From contig VXBP01008597.1 in the NCBI GenBank assembly GCA_013400115.1, forward strand, positions 434,001 through 498,000: a stretch of DNA of 64,000 nt, written 5' to 3'. This document shows positions 24,901-37,300 of this stretch, piece by piece. This DNA comes from Rhinopomastus cyanomelas (taxonomy: Eukaryota; Chordata; Aves; Bucerotiformes; Rhinopomastidae). The number at the start of each line of letters is the position of its first letter. Within the stretch, counting starts at the first letter, position 1. Below the pieces are notes generated by a model that made no database searches, was not told where the DNA came from, and saw only the letters and a list, made by a program, of their open reading frames with translations. Made by a program: the position numbers and the translations under genes.

Positions 24901-26866
24901 TGGGTTATGTTTTAAAAACAGGTCATAAATGTCAGAAGAGAGCTTTCTTCTGGCAGAATTCAGGTAGTAGAACCTGTTTTGGACTATGTATTGGAAAGAA
25001 ATAGGTGAAGGTTTTCACTTGCATAGTTTTGCTTTGAGAAATGAATTTACTGGTGGTTGTGTAGCATCCTAAGAAAGAGGGAAGTGTGTGATGCAAACCC
25101 CAAAAGACATTTAAATACTCTTAAGAATGCAAATCTAGGAAGCTGAATTGCATCTAGATGATCATTTTTTCTTCTTAGCGACCGTTACAAGTTTTGGAGT
25201 GAGTCAGTGTGTGAATAGTTGTAGTGGTCTTGTCAGTAACACTGTATGACCTTGCTGGGGTTCCTTTTTGAGCACTGGGTTTTAATGGGCAGTGTAGTTA
25301 GTTAGCAGATGAAGTGCAGGTGCAGGTTCCTTTCCTTTTTATTAATTCTGAAAAGGGTGGTTTGTTTTGATCCCTGTTAATTACTCACCTGTACAAATTA
25401 TTTAAGGTTTATCCATGGGAGCAACGTGTGTGTTTAAACCTTCTTTGCATCCTTGTCCCTCAGTTACAAACCTGGCGTTCTGCAGGCTGATTCTCAAACA
25501 AATCTGTCTCCAGCACTTCTGTCCTTTACCTGATTTACTTTTGCTGCTGTGGAGAGTATTTGTACTGTCTGTTCCTTTCTGTAGCCTCTTGACGGTATCT
25601 TCTACTTGCTTCCTGGGGCCTTTATGCAGAGGAAGTAAAAACTGTCTCTGGGGTGAATCTGGTTTTTGTTATCTGGCTAAAAACTACTGCTAGAAGTGCA
25701 AATTACATGACTGGAGTTTCTCTTTCTTCTACAGGCCATACTGGCGGTGCTACTACTCAAATACAGATGCAGTCATTTATGTAGTGGACAGTTGTGACCG
25801 AGACAGGATTGGCACTTCAAAATCAGAGCTTGTGGCTATGTTAGAGGTAAGAGAACCACAATCACATCAATAAAATCGAAGCTGAGAAATGAAAATGGGG
25901 GTGGATTTTTGATCAAAATTTGATTCACTGACGCTTCAGCCCTCAGACTGAGCCCTTGCAGAACTTCTGACTGAAAGCATTAAGTACGCTGCAGATATTT
26001 CACAGTTTTCAGCCGCATTCTGTGGGCAGTGAGATCCAAGTAGCATTTTGATCACATAAAAATGTATCTGGAAGTGAAATGGCTCAGTACTGTGGTGATG
26101 GCAAAACCAAGCTCTGGAGGATTATCAGGAATTAGCAGCCTACTATGTTTTGAAGCTGAAGAATGGGGGTAACATAAGAAGACAAGTTGAGCAAAACTTC
26201 ATTTTTTGCCCCCCAATTCCTACAAGCTCTTTGAGATGCCCTGCTCCATCCAAACATCAGCTTGTTTTAGAATGTAACCAGCCATGCTCCTCTGTGCCCA
26301 CACTGGAATTGAAAGTAAGTAGCATTCCCTCACTGAGGAATTGGTCAAACAGGAAACTACAATCTGAAAAACTACTGTGTGAGTGGCTGAAGTTTCTTTT
26401 CATCCTATGGGTTTTCTCTGCTTCAACAAAGCTGCAATAAAGTTGCTCTAACAACTGGCATTATCCCCTGTTTTTAGGAGGAGGAGTTGAAGAAAGCCAT
26501 TTTGGTGGTGTTTGCAAATAAGCAGGACATGGAACAGGCCATGACTCCCACAGAAATGGCAAATGCACTTGGCTTACCAGCTTTGAAGGACCGTAAATGG
26601 CAGATCTTCAAAACCTCTGCAACTAAAGGCACAGGACTCGATGAAGCAATGGAATGGTGAGTAACAGCCTGTAATCACACTACACCCTGCTCAGCTTTTC
26701 TTTTTTTGAAGACTAGACCTGTGCAAAATCTGTCTGACACACAAGCATCCACCTTAGAACAAAGAGTCGCTAGGAGAACGTATTTCAGCATCACTGAGAT
26801 GACTTTTCAGTAAACTGCCGTCACCTTTTCCCTAGGTTGGTGGAGGCCCTGAAGAGCAGGCAGTGA
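21509..26866 (+). CDS. ARL1: ARL1, ADP-ribosylation factor-like GTPase 1 (complete, 6 coding exons)
   Basis: ARL1 is a trans-Golgi GTPase of the ARF family that, when GTP-bound, recruits GRIP-domain golgins and arfaptins. Coding exons: 21509-21512, 24350-24487, 24727-24808, 25735-25846, 26478-26656, 26836-26866, giving 181 aa plus TGA, the usual family length. Exon 1 contributes only ATGG; the split glycine codon is completed in exon 2, giving MGGFFSTIFSSLFG with Gly2 available for N-myristoylation. Visible motifs are the P-loop GLDGAGKT (about residues 24-31), switch I with the conserved Thr in TIGFN (the codon is split by intron 2), switch II WDLGGQ with the family glutamine, NKQD (about 126-129) and SATKG for guanine binding. 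All catalytic residues are present. The 2.8-kb intron 1 contains CR1 and an assembly duplication. The gene is co-directional with NUP205 upstream and convergent with UTP20. Confidence 0.97.
21728..21759. other. Assembly gap (32 N)
   Basis: This run of unknown bases lies in the GC-rich start of ARL1 intron 1. It is bordered on the left by the 119-bp block that reappears at 22651-22769, so the gap and the duplication probably have one cause. Confidence 0.99.
22041..22393 (-). mobile_element. CR1 LINE fragment in ARL1 intron 1
   Basis: This minus-strand CR1 3' end begins with GAATCATAGAATCATCGAG and continues with the typical body complement (GTTCCAACTCCCCTGCCATGG, split here from a longer match). 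A minus-strand frame reads RLRLHIMKKSFTVGVVRHWDR, a decayed form of the ORF2 tail. Its right part is repeated at 22771-23007. Confidence 0.88.
23264..24349 (+). other. ARL1: 3' part of ARL1 intron 1
   Basis: This is unique, AT-rich intron sequence ending in TTTTTTGTAG before exon 2. I see no further exon, repeat family or conserved RNA in it. Open frames of up to 82 codons on both strands lack coding character. Confidence 0.6.
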
Positions 26867-27165
26867 TCCAGCTCAGTGCTGCGAAGATGTTTCAGCTATG
26901 TCCAACACCCCTCTTTCTGTAGTCAGCTACTTTCAAGCCACAAATACTTTGTAAATAGGACAGATCTGAGCTTGACTCTTGTAAGGTGGGTGCCTCGCTT
27001 GCGTTGTAAAACTGAAGCAAGTGAATGTCCCTGTACATTACGATACTCCATTTCTTTCTGTTTTCATGGAAGTCTTACTGGTTGGGAAAGGGCAGACTTT
27101 TTTGTTTGTTTCCCTCTCCCTTTGGTGGCTTTGAGTAGTTACTGTATTTGTGTAAGTGAAACACT

Positions 27166-27171
27166 AATAAA
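27166..27171 (+). terminator. ARL1: ARL1 poly(A) signal
   Basis: A canonical AATAAA lies 300 bases after the ARL1 stop and just before a GT-rich stretch (CAGGTGTGTT, about 27196-27205), the arrangement expected of a real cleavage site. The 3' UTR would be about 320 bases and end just before a CR1 copy. Confidence 0.75.
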
Positions 27172-27231
27172 ATCTGAAACTGTCAGCTGTACTCCCAGGT
27201 GTGTTACTTTCTGCTGGGTTACAGAAACAAG

Positions 27232-27745
27232 TCACAGAATCCCGCAATACCTTTGGTTGCAAGAGACCTCTAAGATAATCAAGTCCAGCCTTTGCTCCAG
27301 CAGTGACAGGTCACCCCTAAACCATGTCCCTCAGCATAAGGTTTCCCTGCCTTTTAAATATGTCCAAGGACGGGGACTCCACCACTGCCCTGGACAGCCT
27401 GTTCCAGTGTTTGACAACCCCTTCAGTGAAGAAATTCTTCCTAACACTCTTCCTAACCACTTCCCTTGGTACAGCTTGCAGACATTTCCTTTGATCCTTT
27501 TGCTTCCCACCAGGGAGAAGAGGCTGAGCTCCTCCTTGCTCCACCCTCCTTTTAGGTAGTTGTAGAAGAGAGATAAGGTCTCCTTTTCCTCCAGGCTAAA
27601 CAACCCCAGTTCCCTCACTCCTCACAGGACTTGTGCTCCTGACCCTTCACACCCTTCTCTGGACATGCTCCAAAACTTCAGTGTCCTTGACTGTAGCTCA
27701 GAACTGAACACAGTATTCAAAGTGTGGTCCTCACTAGTGCTGAGC
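27232..27745 (-). mobile_element. CR1 LINE fragment between ARL1 and UTP20
   Basis: This CR1 copy on the minus strand is older than others in the window, with more divergence in its first 120 bases. Minus-strand words of the ORF2 tail remain (NFFTEGVVKHWNRL, LGLFSLEEKE). It sits between the 3' ends of two convergent genes. Positions 27746-28243 to its right show no repeat or gene that I recognise. Confidence 0.85.
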
Positions 27746-28243
27746 ACAGAAGGACAACCGCCTCCACACTCCTGCTGGTCCTGCTATTTCAAATACAAGC
27801 CAGGATGTGAGTACAAGTCTAGTGGATGCTGGTTCTATCAGCCAGCACACAGCTCAACATTTCAAGGTCTCCTGAAGCTGGCGCATTGCTGTTAGCTTTA
27901 GTTTCCTCAAAGGAAAATAAGTCTTCAATAGCTGCTTACCAAACAGATGTGCCAGGGCTGTAACCTGACTTCTAACTTCCACCTTCATGAACTGTTACTC
28001 CTGCAACTCTCAGCTTAGCCAGAAATTACTGTTGAGTTGCTCAGTGTAGCTGCAGAAACTCAAAAGACAAACCACAGGCAGGAGACAGATTGCCTTCCTT
28101 TCTCTCCAGGAGGTGGTATGTTCACAGGCACAAGCACATTTTAAAAACCAAGTAAAGTTTAATATAAAAAAAATCATGGTCTTTGTCCATTCAACTGTAT
28201 ATGCTCTGGTAAACACAAGGGTTTGGAAACAAGTTGGAAAGCT

Positions 28244-28249
28244 TTTATT
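28244..28249 (-). terminator. UTP20: UTP20 poly(A) signal
   Basis: TTTATT on the plus strand reads AATAAA on the minus strand, 124 bases after the UTP20 stop codon. It is the only canonical signal I found in the first few hundred bases. With the ARL1 signal at 27166 it leaves about 1.0 kb between the two transcript ends. Confidence 0.65.
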
Positions 28250-28372
28250 TAAGATCCCAGATGAAAAATAAGACATGAAAAAATACTAATAAATATTAAA
28301 ATACGTTTTTTCTTTTTTGAGCAGTGTGTAGCTTGCAATTACTTTTATAAATTAATTCTCCAAAAAGCCTTT

Positions 28373-31300
28373 TCATTCCACCATTGCTAAATCTTTCAGT
28401 GAGTGACTTCGAGGTCTCTTGGCCTTGTAGGTGGGGCGCAGGGATGCTATTTTTCTCTTCCTGGTTTCTGCCTTAGTCTTATGTCTCTTCAGCTTCCTCC
28501 TTGCAGCGATGTCGGGGTTTGCTACAGTCTGGTACAAAACAGCACATTAGTTTTGACTAACAACTGTCCCTGCAAACAACAGCTATTTCCAAAGAGACTG
28601 GTGACTGGGAAGACACCACTTGGGCTCCTCAAGGCTGAAGGTACTACTGTGGTAGCTGCTCTGCCCAGGTTTACTCCTACGTGGGGTCAGCAGGAGCACC
28701 ACAGCTTCACTACCAGTCAGAGCCTGCCCCAGAGGCTGATCTTGAACAGTTTCTTGTGTTTCAGAAATGAAAGGATGAAACTATCCAAGTCAGGAAGAAG
28801 TTCTTCCTCAAGTTCACCTTCCCAGGCAGCTTTCAAGCCCTTGGAGAAACCCTATTTCTTTACAAGACAAAGCAGAACCTTACCTGCAAAGCCCTCTGCT
28901 TTTTCCTCATCGCTCTCTTCTGATTGGCCTGCTTCTGCACAGCAGAAAAGGCAAGTGAAAAATCCTCCAGGCCAACTAACTTCTTGAGCAGCTCTATGAT
29001 TTCCTGGGAAAGATTCTTCAGTGTTGAGTCTAGCAAAACAAAATAAATTTGCTTAATCTTTTCAGGATATGGAACAAGAGGAAAAAAGCCCAGTACGAAT
29101 TCTTTTGTACCACAGGATGACCGCACAGATTTATCTGGCCCAATATCCTGCAGAAACCAGAGCAAAGGCACTTGTGAAAGCTGTTGGTTCTTCCCCAGCT
29201 TTCCTAGAGGCCCACAAGTGGTGCTTCAGACAGGCAAAGAGAAAAACCACTATGAAAAAGCAAAAGGTGTTTTTCAGAAGGGTAACAGCATCCCAAAGTT
29301 ATTAAAAGTGTTTGCTGTACACAGCCAGTGGGCCTCTTTCACAACAGACTTTGTTGGAACAGGAGGTGGGTGATTCCAACCATGTTAGTCAGCATCTCTA
29401 TCCAGTATGCCCAGTAAGGCTAGGCTTAATGGTTAAGATCGCTAGTTAGTTACAACATACTAACCACAATCACTGAAAAAAATAAAGAAAAGTAAAGACA
29501 GCCGGAAGCAGTGCTCTGACAGCTTTCCTCCCTGCTAGTCTTTGTGAGGGAAGATCACTTACCTTGCTCTGCATAGGTGCTGTTCAGCTCCCTGTACAGA
29601 GGGGTGAGAATTGTTGGAAGGTATGGCTTGATCCTGTCCTTCCCCAGATCCACTGAAATTGCTCCCAAGAACTTAAAGATGCAGCTTCTCTGAAAATGAG
29701 TGTGGAGGACATAAAGTGAAGAAGGTTGAAAGGAGACTGCTGAACTGCACTGCTCCAAGAGGGCTGTGCATCACAAGGTGGTGTTCCAGACACCTAAGCC
29801 AGAAACTCACTGCTGCTATGTGGTCTTACAGCCTGCAAGTACAGCCTGTAGATCAGACACAACTCTAAGGCATCTGTAAACGTGTGAGCTGCGACTCCAC
29901 TGGGCTGGCAGCTGTTAACACTTTGAACAGGCTTGTTCTCACCGTCCCATACTGAGGCAGCCAAAGACATGAAAGCTCAGCCACTCTAACTGAACCCAGT
30001 GTTCACTCTAACTGAGCTGAGCCAGTGTTTTTCCTGATGCTCTCCCACATTCTCCTCTCCTAGCAAGTAACTCCACACCACCACTCCCCTGCCTGCGTAA
30101 ACCTAATGCTCCTGGGCTTTCACAGGCAGTAACTGCTCTGGCACCTTCTGCTTGGCGTCTTTGGGTTTGCCACCCCTCCACTAGCCCACAACAAGAGCTG
30201 GAAGCAACAGCAAGGAGAGGCACAAGCCTCTCCTGAGAATCCTGAACTGAAAATACTTGTCATTTCTTTGGCACTTACTAATCCTTGCTTCAGCACCAGT
30301 TCCCAGCACCCTCTGCAGCTGGTCTAGCCTTGTTCTTACCTTTAAAGGGACCTTAGGGGAGTATGCTGCTTCTCGCTTTGTCATGAGAGCGAGCTTCTTC
30401 ATCAGCCACAGCAGTGTGGCTGGCTGGCCTTTTCCTTCCACGTCTTCTTTTTTGTCTCCCTCTTCTTCAGGAGAAATGTCTTTCTCTTCCTCATCCTCCG
30501 AGGCCTTGCGCTCTTCCACTTCACAGCCAAGTTCTCCTTGAGCCTTTTTACCTTCTTCTAAGGCAGGAGCTAGCAAGTAAACAACTTTGGCCACAAAAAG
30601 CAAGTTCTTTATAACCTGGTGTAAAAACAGAGCAGTCAGTCCCTGTGGGTTCCCTCAGCATCAGCAGTGCCCAGGGCAAGTAAGAGCCAAGAATGGATCT
30701 GAAAGTGGAACTGGCCAACCCCAGAAGCTGTAATGGGTCTACCCTTCTGTGCTGGTTTAGGGTCAAAGGTGGGACCCTTTTTTTCCTAGGTCACAAGACC
30801 TAACCTATCACACCTTTGCATGTTGGTCCCAACAATAAGGCCCACCTTAATAAACTCTGGCAGTTTAGGATCCTGTCTTCACAGGAGCTACCATGCCCTT
30901 GGGGCTTATCATGGTTTAACTGTTCTGTGCTGGTTTGGATTTCTCAGGCAGGGCTGATCCTTTTGTCTTCCCTGCCCCCAGCAGCCCCCATCTTTCCACA
31001 AGGAAATTAAACAGGCTCACAGTGGAGTCAGACCTTCAAGTAACAGCATGAAGATGGACTAAATGCTCCCAGCAAACCACCAGTGCTTCACTGCAGCTGC
31101 AGGGAACCAGCACCAGAGATCTGGATCCCTGCTCCAGCCTGGGCTGCAGCAACAGATTCTCTCTAGCAGAAGGACCCTGGTCCTGCCCTGCATGGTAACT
31201 CCCCTTTCTGTCCCTGACACCCTTCAGCCCTTCCAGCAGGTTGACACCTGCTGGAAGGTGTCATACCAGCAGGGTATGTTTTTTGGGCCCTCTGAGACAT

Positions 31301-34300
31301 GCACCTGCTCAGATACCCTCAGCACAGAGCAGCTGGCCCTGTACTGTTTGTTTGCCCTGAGCCACCACCACCAGCCAGCAGCACTGCTGTCTTGACTGGG
31401 ATGTAACCTCCCCCACGGGCCAGGGCTTGCTTTGTGCTCTCCTGCATCATCAGACCTTCTGTTCTTACCTGCTCTCCCAGAGATGTGTCCAGGAACTTGG
31501 ACTGCAGCTGGTGGCAGAATGCAAACGCAAGTTCCTTCATCTGGGAAGGAGGAAAAGACAAGGAACTTACTCCATGACAGGGAGCCAGAAGCAGAAACTC
31601 AAAGCAGTGCTTTGCAGTCGAGAGTCATACCCAGGGGAGGCCAAGAGATCAGTTCAGCATGACTTCTGCCTACCTGGTAGCCTAGAGGGGAATTTTTGTG
31701 CTGCTGAGAAGAAAACCCCACAGAAGGCCTTTCTCAGCAGCAGAAACACCTCCTCAAGGCTTTAAGCGATGAGAATTAGGTGTCAGACAAACAGCAAAAA
31801 GAGAAAGGCATATGCCAAGCCCTAACACTGTTTTTTGTCTCGGAGAGGGAATGGGCATGAGCAAGGGGAAATACTACAGACATCGTTACCTTTTTGTCCA
31901 GTTCAGCAGTCAAGAAGCCTGTGGCTGCAGGAAGCTTTGCTGATGCCTTTTTTCTCTTCCCTGCCTTTCTTTCCCTCCACTTGTTGACAAGTTCTTCTGG
32001 CTTGTAAGATGCAAACAGCAAGCCAAAGATCTCAGTAGCTGTCAGCCAGACCCAGCTGTGAGGATACCACAAGTGAGACTGGACATGACCTGCAGAAAAA
32101 GAAAAACCCCTTTCAGCACAGAAGCTGATCCAGCGAGAGCAGGAAGAAAACCAGGTCCCTCCAAGAATTACCACAGCACATGATACAATAAAAAGGTGGA
32201 GGAAGTCCTCTGTGCTCATCTGCTCAGAACTTAATCAAAGATTTCCTAGCAATTCTAACCAGCCAAAACAGACAGCAGGAAAAATCTACAGGTTGCCAAA
32301 ATGCCCACAATGGTGACCACGTTTATCCGAATCCATCCACATCACTTCCAAACATGGGGCCATTGCTGGCAAGTGATGGCAACAGGCCAGGAAAAGTGGT
32401 CCCAGCACAGAAAGACACTTATCTGATCTGGCTGACAAGTCATATTTCTGCAGCAACTACAATCCCCTTAGGGACTCAGTGTCACAGATCATCTGCCTGT
32501 GGTGTCTGAGGAGTGACACTTGGGTGAGCTGGCCCTGCTGCAGATAGTCAGATGGAACCTCTGGATGGAGAGTGATGGTGCTTCAGAGCAGAGACAGAGC
32601 CGCCCTTGTCTTGCCTCTGCCCACGCTACACATCACCAAGCCACCCAGCACTTACACAGGTTATCTCCTGTCTCACTAAAGGCACCTGGCAGGCTGAACT
32701 CCTCAAAGACATTAACCAGCTAGACCCAGGCTTCTTCAATGGAGTAAATGAAGCGGTTAAAACCAGCTCAGCAAAATGCCGATAAACCAGCCTGGCGTCG
32801 TACAACCTCACTCACAGCAAAACTGCTGGAATCAAATTACCTCTGGACCTTAACATCCTGGCAGACACCCAGCATTTATAGTACTCTTACGGTGTGTCAT
32901 CTCTTGGTGGCTGGTATGTATGAGCTCATCGAGAAAACTTCGCCTTCCCAGGAGGACTGAACGTTTTCATCCAAGAGGATGTAATTATGGTCAAACATGC
33001 AATAGTTTGCAACTACTTGCTCTTGGGATAATAGAAAGTATTGCTCAGCAACTGGGACAGAGGGTGTCTTGTTTTCATCAACCACGTAACCTTTTCCATT
33101 AACACCATCTCCTCCACTGCCCAGTAATTGCAGTGTATTGGCACTCTGCAGCATGGAAACATTGCACCACAAAGCTCAGTTGTTTTTACTGGGGTGCAAG
33201 ACACCCATACAGCACAGAAAGAAACTTCCTTGTAACGCAGACATCATAATTCTTGGTACTTACCCCAGATGTTGCTCATAACATCATTGTACTTGGTTAA
33301 TTCGATCAAGTTGCACTCTGTGGTTAGCTTTGTTACTAGCACGAGAAAACTGAACAGCAGCCTATCTGCAGCCTTCTCCTCCTCCTCTTCTGTTATCTAA
33401 AAACCAGCAAGTCAAGAAAGAGGCTTGTGAGAACCCAAACACTGGTTATTTACTCTGCTAGATAAATTTCAGCGCACAGAAACAGAAGACTGACTGGTAT
33501 CCCATTCCCCTTGCAAAAAAAAAAGGCATGAGAGAAGCAGCTTCACTAAAACATTTCCTCTGGAGACTGAACCTCTGCAGGATGTTGTTAGAATCGTTCT
33601 TCTCGGGTTTTATACAGACATTTCTGTAACAAGCTGTTAGGTTTCACACTACAAGTAACGGCCCACACTGCGCATCATTGAGGTCTAGGCGTACGTTTGT
33701 GCACAGTGGACCGCGTTACTAGAGCTAAGCTGACCCTGCGTCACCCGGGAAGCACCACGTTGTCATCACAGCACTGTGTGCTTGGTGTTTCCATAAAACA
33801 AAATCGTGGTCTGGAGCACTGAAAGGGAGCTTCTGTGGAAGTTAAAGCCACAGGTAACACCAAAGCTGACAGCCTCAAGTGATGCAACACTCCCGACCTT
33901 CCACGCTTACACAAATCTCTGCAGCCAGCAGGCACGTTTCCCAGTTAAATGGATGTTGCCAGTGTGACTGTTCAGGGGGTTTGACAACTAAACCGCTTCT
34001 AATCCACCCCAGTGCTACCCGTGCACCCTGCCACTCTGACAGTTGTTTTTGTAATGCAACAAACAAAAAACTCCTCTCTCCATCCACCTCAGAAGGGGTC
34101 AGAAGCAGGGAAAGCTACCACAACACACAGACTACTACAGCGTGTCAACCCACCAAGTCATACAAGGGCTGTCTCAAGAACCCCTTCCACCCACAGAGAT
34201 CCTGACAGAGGACGGGGCAAGGACCAATACAGTTATGCAGTACGGCTGCAGACTCAGGCCAAGTGGCTTTGAAAAGTTCCTTTGCTCCTTGTGCTGTGAC

Positions 34301-37300
34301 ATGTGATATCAAGTCTGGGCTTACAGACAAAAAACCCCATGGTTCTGGGTAAGTGAGGTCCCCTTCAGAACAAACATGCTTCACATCTTTCCTCAGTCTC
34401 AAACAGTAGATCCCAACAGGTAAGCCTCTCCCACGCTTCTTCCCTTTTTCCCTTTCCTTAATCCTCTTTCCCAATGCCTCACACATAGGAAAGATTACTT
34501 ACATCTTCAAATTTAACTGGATTGATTTCTTTTTCAATCAAAGTGAGGACAGATTCAAGCCGCCGCTCAAACATGACTCCCTCTACTTCAACAAACAAAC
34601 CGCATGCCTGGGCAGCCAACCTCCTGTGTGAGCTCTGCCAACAGAAAGAGTAACACCCCTTGTTACTTCTTGATAATCAAATCCTGCAGCTCCCACGTGC
34701 AGGAGCTGCTAGCAACCACTGCTTTGGCCTGCAGCAACAGCATCTTAGAAGAAGCTGGTATTCAGGGTACTACTGAAGAAGGATGTGCCGCCAGGTAGGG
34801 ACTGAAGTGCCTGATAGTACTAGTTATCGCTGGAAATGCACCCTAGAAGTGAATGCTGAAAGGACCTTTTCCAGTCTAGTTCCCAGTTACAAAGTTCTGG
34901 AGGCTACTTTGCACCCTTTAATCCTTAAGAATTGCTCATAGCTGCAGACTGTAACTGAACACATTAAGGATTAAATGGATGAAGTACTGAAGAACACTTA
35001 CTCCACTAGTGCAGAGCAACAGAACCCAAGTCCAGTTTTAGAATAACTAAACAGCTGGGCACCCTGGGCATCCAGATCAAAATGGGAGACTGTAAGAAGA
35101 CTAGCTTTACCATCTTGCAGCTGTCAGCAACAGAACAAGGCAAATCTGAGCTGAAGACAGCAGAAAACTTCAGTCACTGGCCTCAGAAGATCTTGAATGA
35201 ATTTGCTGACACCTTTAAACCGAGCAGAGAATTCATGCGGTGAAGCACCTGACCCAAAGAGGAACTGTTGGAAAGCAGCTGGGTACAGCCAGGAAGTCTG
35301 TAGGCTGGCTACAGCATCAGCAGTTCCTTGTGCACTTTTATGAAGCTATGCCCTTTCTTGCTCTTATTAGTCCCCTCCAAGGCACTGAATATAGCTCTAG
35401 AGCGTTTTTCATCTAAGTGGAGTCTTGCTCATACTCCTTTCCTAAGATTACAAAGTCAGGTACAACTGAGCCCACTGACCCCCCAGATCTCACACTAGCA
35501 ATCACTCACTTGCCCTACTCAGCCCCCAAAATGAGTTCAGAGTGGTCAGTGAAAAGATCAAAGAATACCTTCTTGCTGTGAAACCACTCTGTGACCAGTG
35601 AAAACATCAGATCTTGTTTTTCCTTGCTTATCTTTCTGAGGAGAGATTTACATGTCAAAGCCGCCATCTTTTTGCATTTGGCAGAGTCATCGTTTATCAT
35701 CATCATACAAAGAGCGAGAAAGAACAGCCCGCAGTACTTGTGGAGGAGATCCTAGAAAGAAACAAGCATTAGCTAACCGAAGGAGCTCCTGGCATTTAAA
35801 GGTGAAAAGCAGAGCATTTTGCTGCACCTCATACCAGAACAACGTCAGTCCTGAGTGGGGTTCACATCAAGGGAAGTGACTGACAGGACAGGACGACCCA
35901 TTTGCGGAGCACGTACGGCAGCCCCAGCCCTACCCCAACCTTCACCTGCTAACCTGCCTCTGGGACAGCAATGTCAATGTCAAACCTCAATGGTCATTTT
36001 CATACCCAGATCTCACTGAAACAGTGAAATTGTGTCTCAGAGGCAGGAGCTCTTTGGTACTTCACACAGCTGCCAGGAACTATGGTGAGATGCTAAATCT
36101 CATCAGGCAGTGAGGCAGGGCTAACCATACAAAATTTCTCTTCCTTCCTCCCCTGTTCTTGCTTGATTGCATTTCTGAGTCTCCTGAATGCTCAGTCAAG
36201 CTCCAGCTGCACAGCACCAAGGCAGCTTAGCATTTGGCCCAAGTTCTCCTGCATGGCTGTTTTTCAGCTTTCATTTTGATCCACCCCACCGAGCAACTCT
36301 TCCTCTCCAATCAGGCCAACAAATCAAATATGGTACATCACAGAATCACAGAACACCAGGGATTGGAAGGGACCTCAAAAGATCATCTAGTCCAATCCCC
36401 CTGCCACAGCAGGATCATATACCAGTTCAGTCAGCAGTATCTCTTGTGGAAGTTGAAAGACCCCAACAATGAGAAAACTCTCGACTGCACTGTCTACCAT
36501 ACCCTATTTCCTAAACTTTGTTTCTCCCTGGCATAAACCACCATGAAGTTTATCCAAACTCCAGCTGACAAAGCTTTGCTTTACTTGCGGACTGGGCACA
36601 TTAGACAAAGTAGTACTGCAGACTGTCCAGCAGGTCATTTCTCTTTTGGAGCAAAGCCAGGCTCTTTGGAGATAAGTGAACCTTCTGCTCATGGCACGAG
36701 GTACAGGAATTACCAAGTGCTTCTAAAATAAACTGCTCTGAAATGCTGCTCCTGCAACATACAGCAACTGCTTGATGCTTGGGACACCAAGGGGTGCCCA
36801 TTACCTGTGGGAATGTGTCAAGGAGGTATGCAATCATCTCCAGCGCAGATTCCCTTCCAGTTTCGTACTCGTACCTGCAGGGAAATGGTTAATAGGGCTG
36901 GGTTAACTCTCCAGAAAGTTGCTACCAATTTACAGGAGTGGCCAATGCCAGAAACACACACTGATGGGAATCTTTCTACAACAGCTACCAGATCTGGGCT
37001 GATACTTGGAAGAGAACCATGGAACACAGGATTGTCTGTGTTGGAAGGGACCATGACAAAAGTCCTGTCACCTTTAGCAAGGGAGAGGCATGAGCTAAAG
37101 CTGTTTTGAGGCACAGATCTGACTGAATTGGTGCAGTCCATCTCAGCTGTGCCTGCAGCTGCAGCTGAGACCACTACCATGGGACACTTATCATACAAAT
37201 GCATCTTCCCTTATTCTTTCTGGGTTTTCCAGTTCATTTGGTTCATCACAAGTGGAGCTGGTTAACCACTAAGCAAACAACAGAACCTTTGCTTACAAAG

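Noticed and set aside
26876..27559. 227-codon plus-strand frame after ARL1
   Set aside because: It begins in the ARL1 3' UTR and runs through the poly(A) signal into an antisense CR1 copy, so it cannot be one gene.
28403..28987. 194-codon plus-strand frame
   Set aside because: It is antisense to the last two UTP20 exons and the intron between them. The minus strand shows the conserved protein and correct splice sites.
35515..35568. Extension of the UTP20 exon at 35569 to a TAG in frame
   Set aside because: The frame stays open for about 50 more bases, but the donor GTATTC after HSKK joins in phase to 34634, restoring the RRLAAQACGLFVE match to human; the extension ends in a stop.
35563..35568. 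GTATTC donor of UTP20 as a second U12 intron
   Set aside because: GTATTCTTT is one base from the U12 donor, but no TTCCTTRAC-like branch site precedes the acceptor at 34635, so a U2 intron is more likely.
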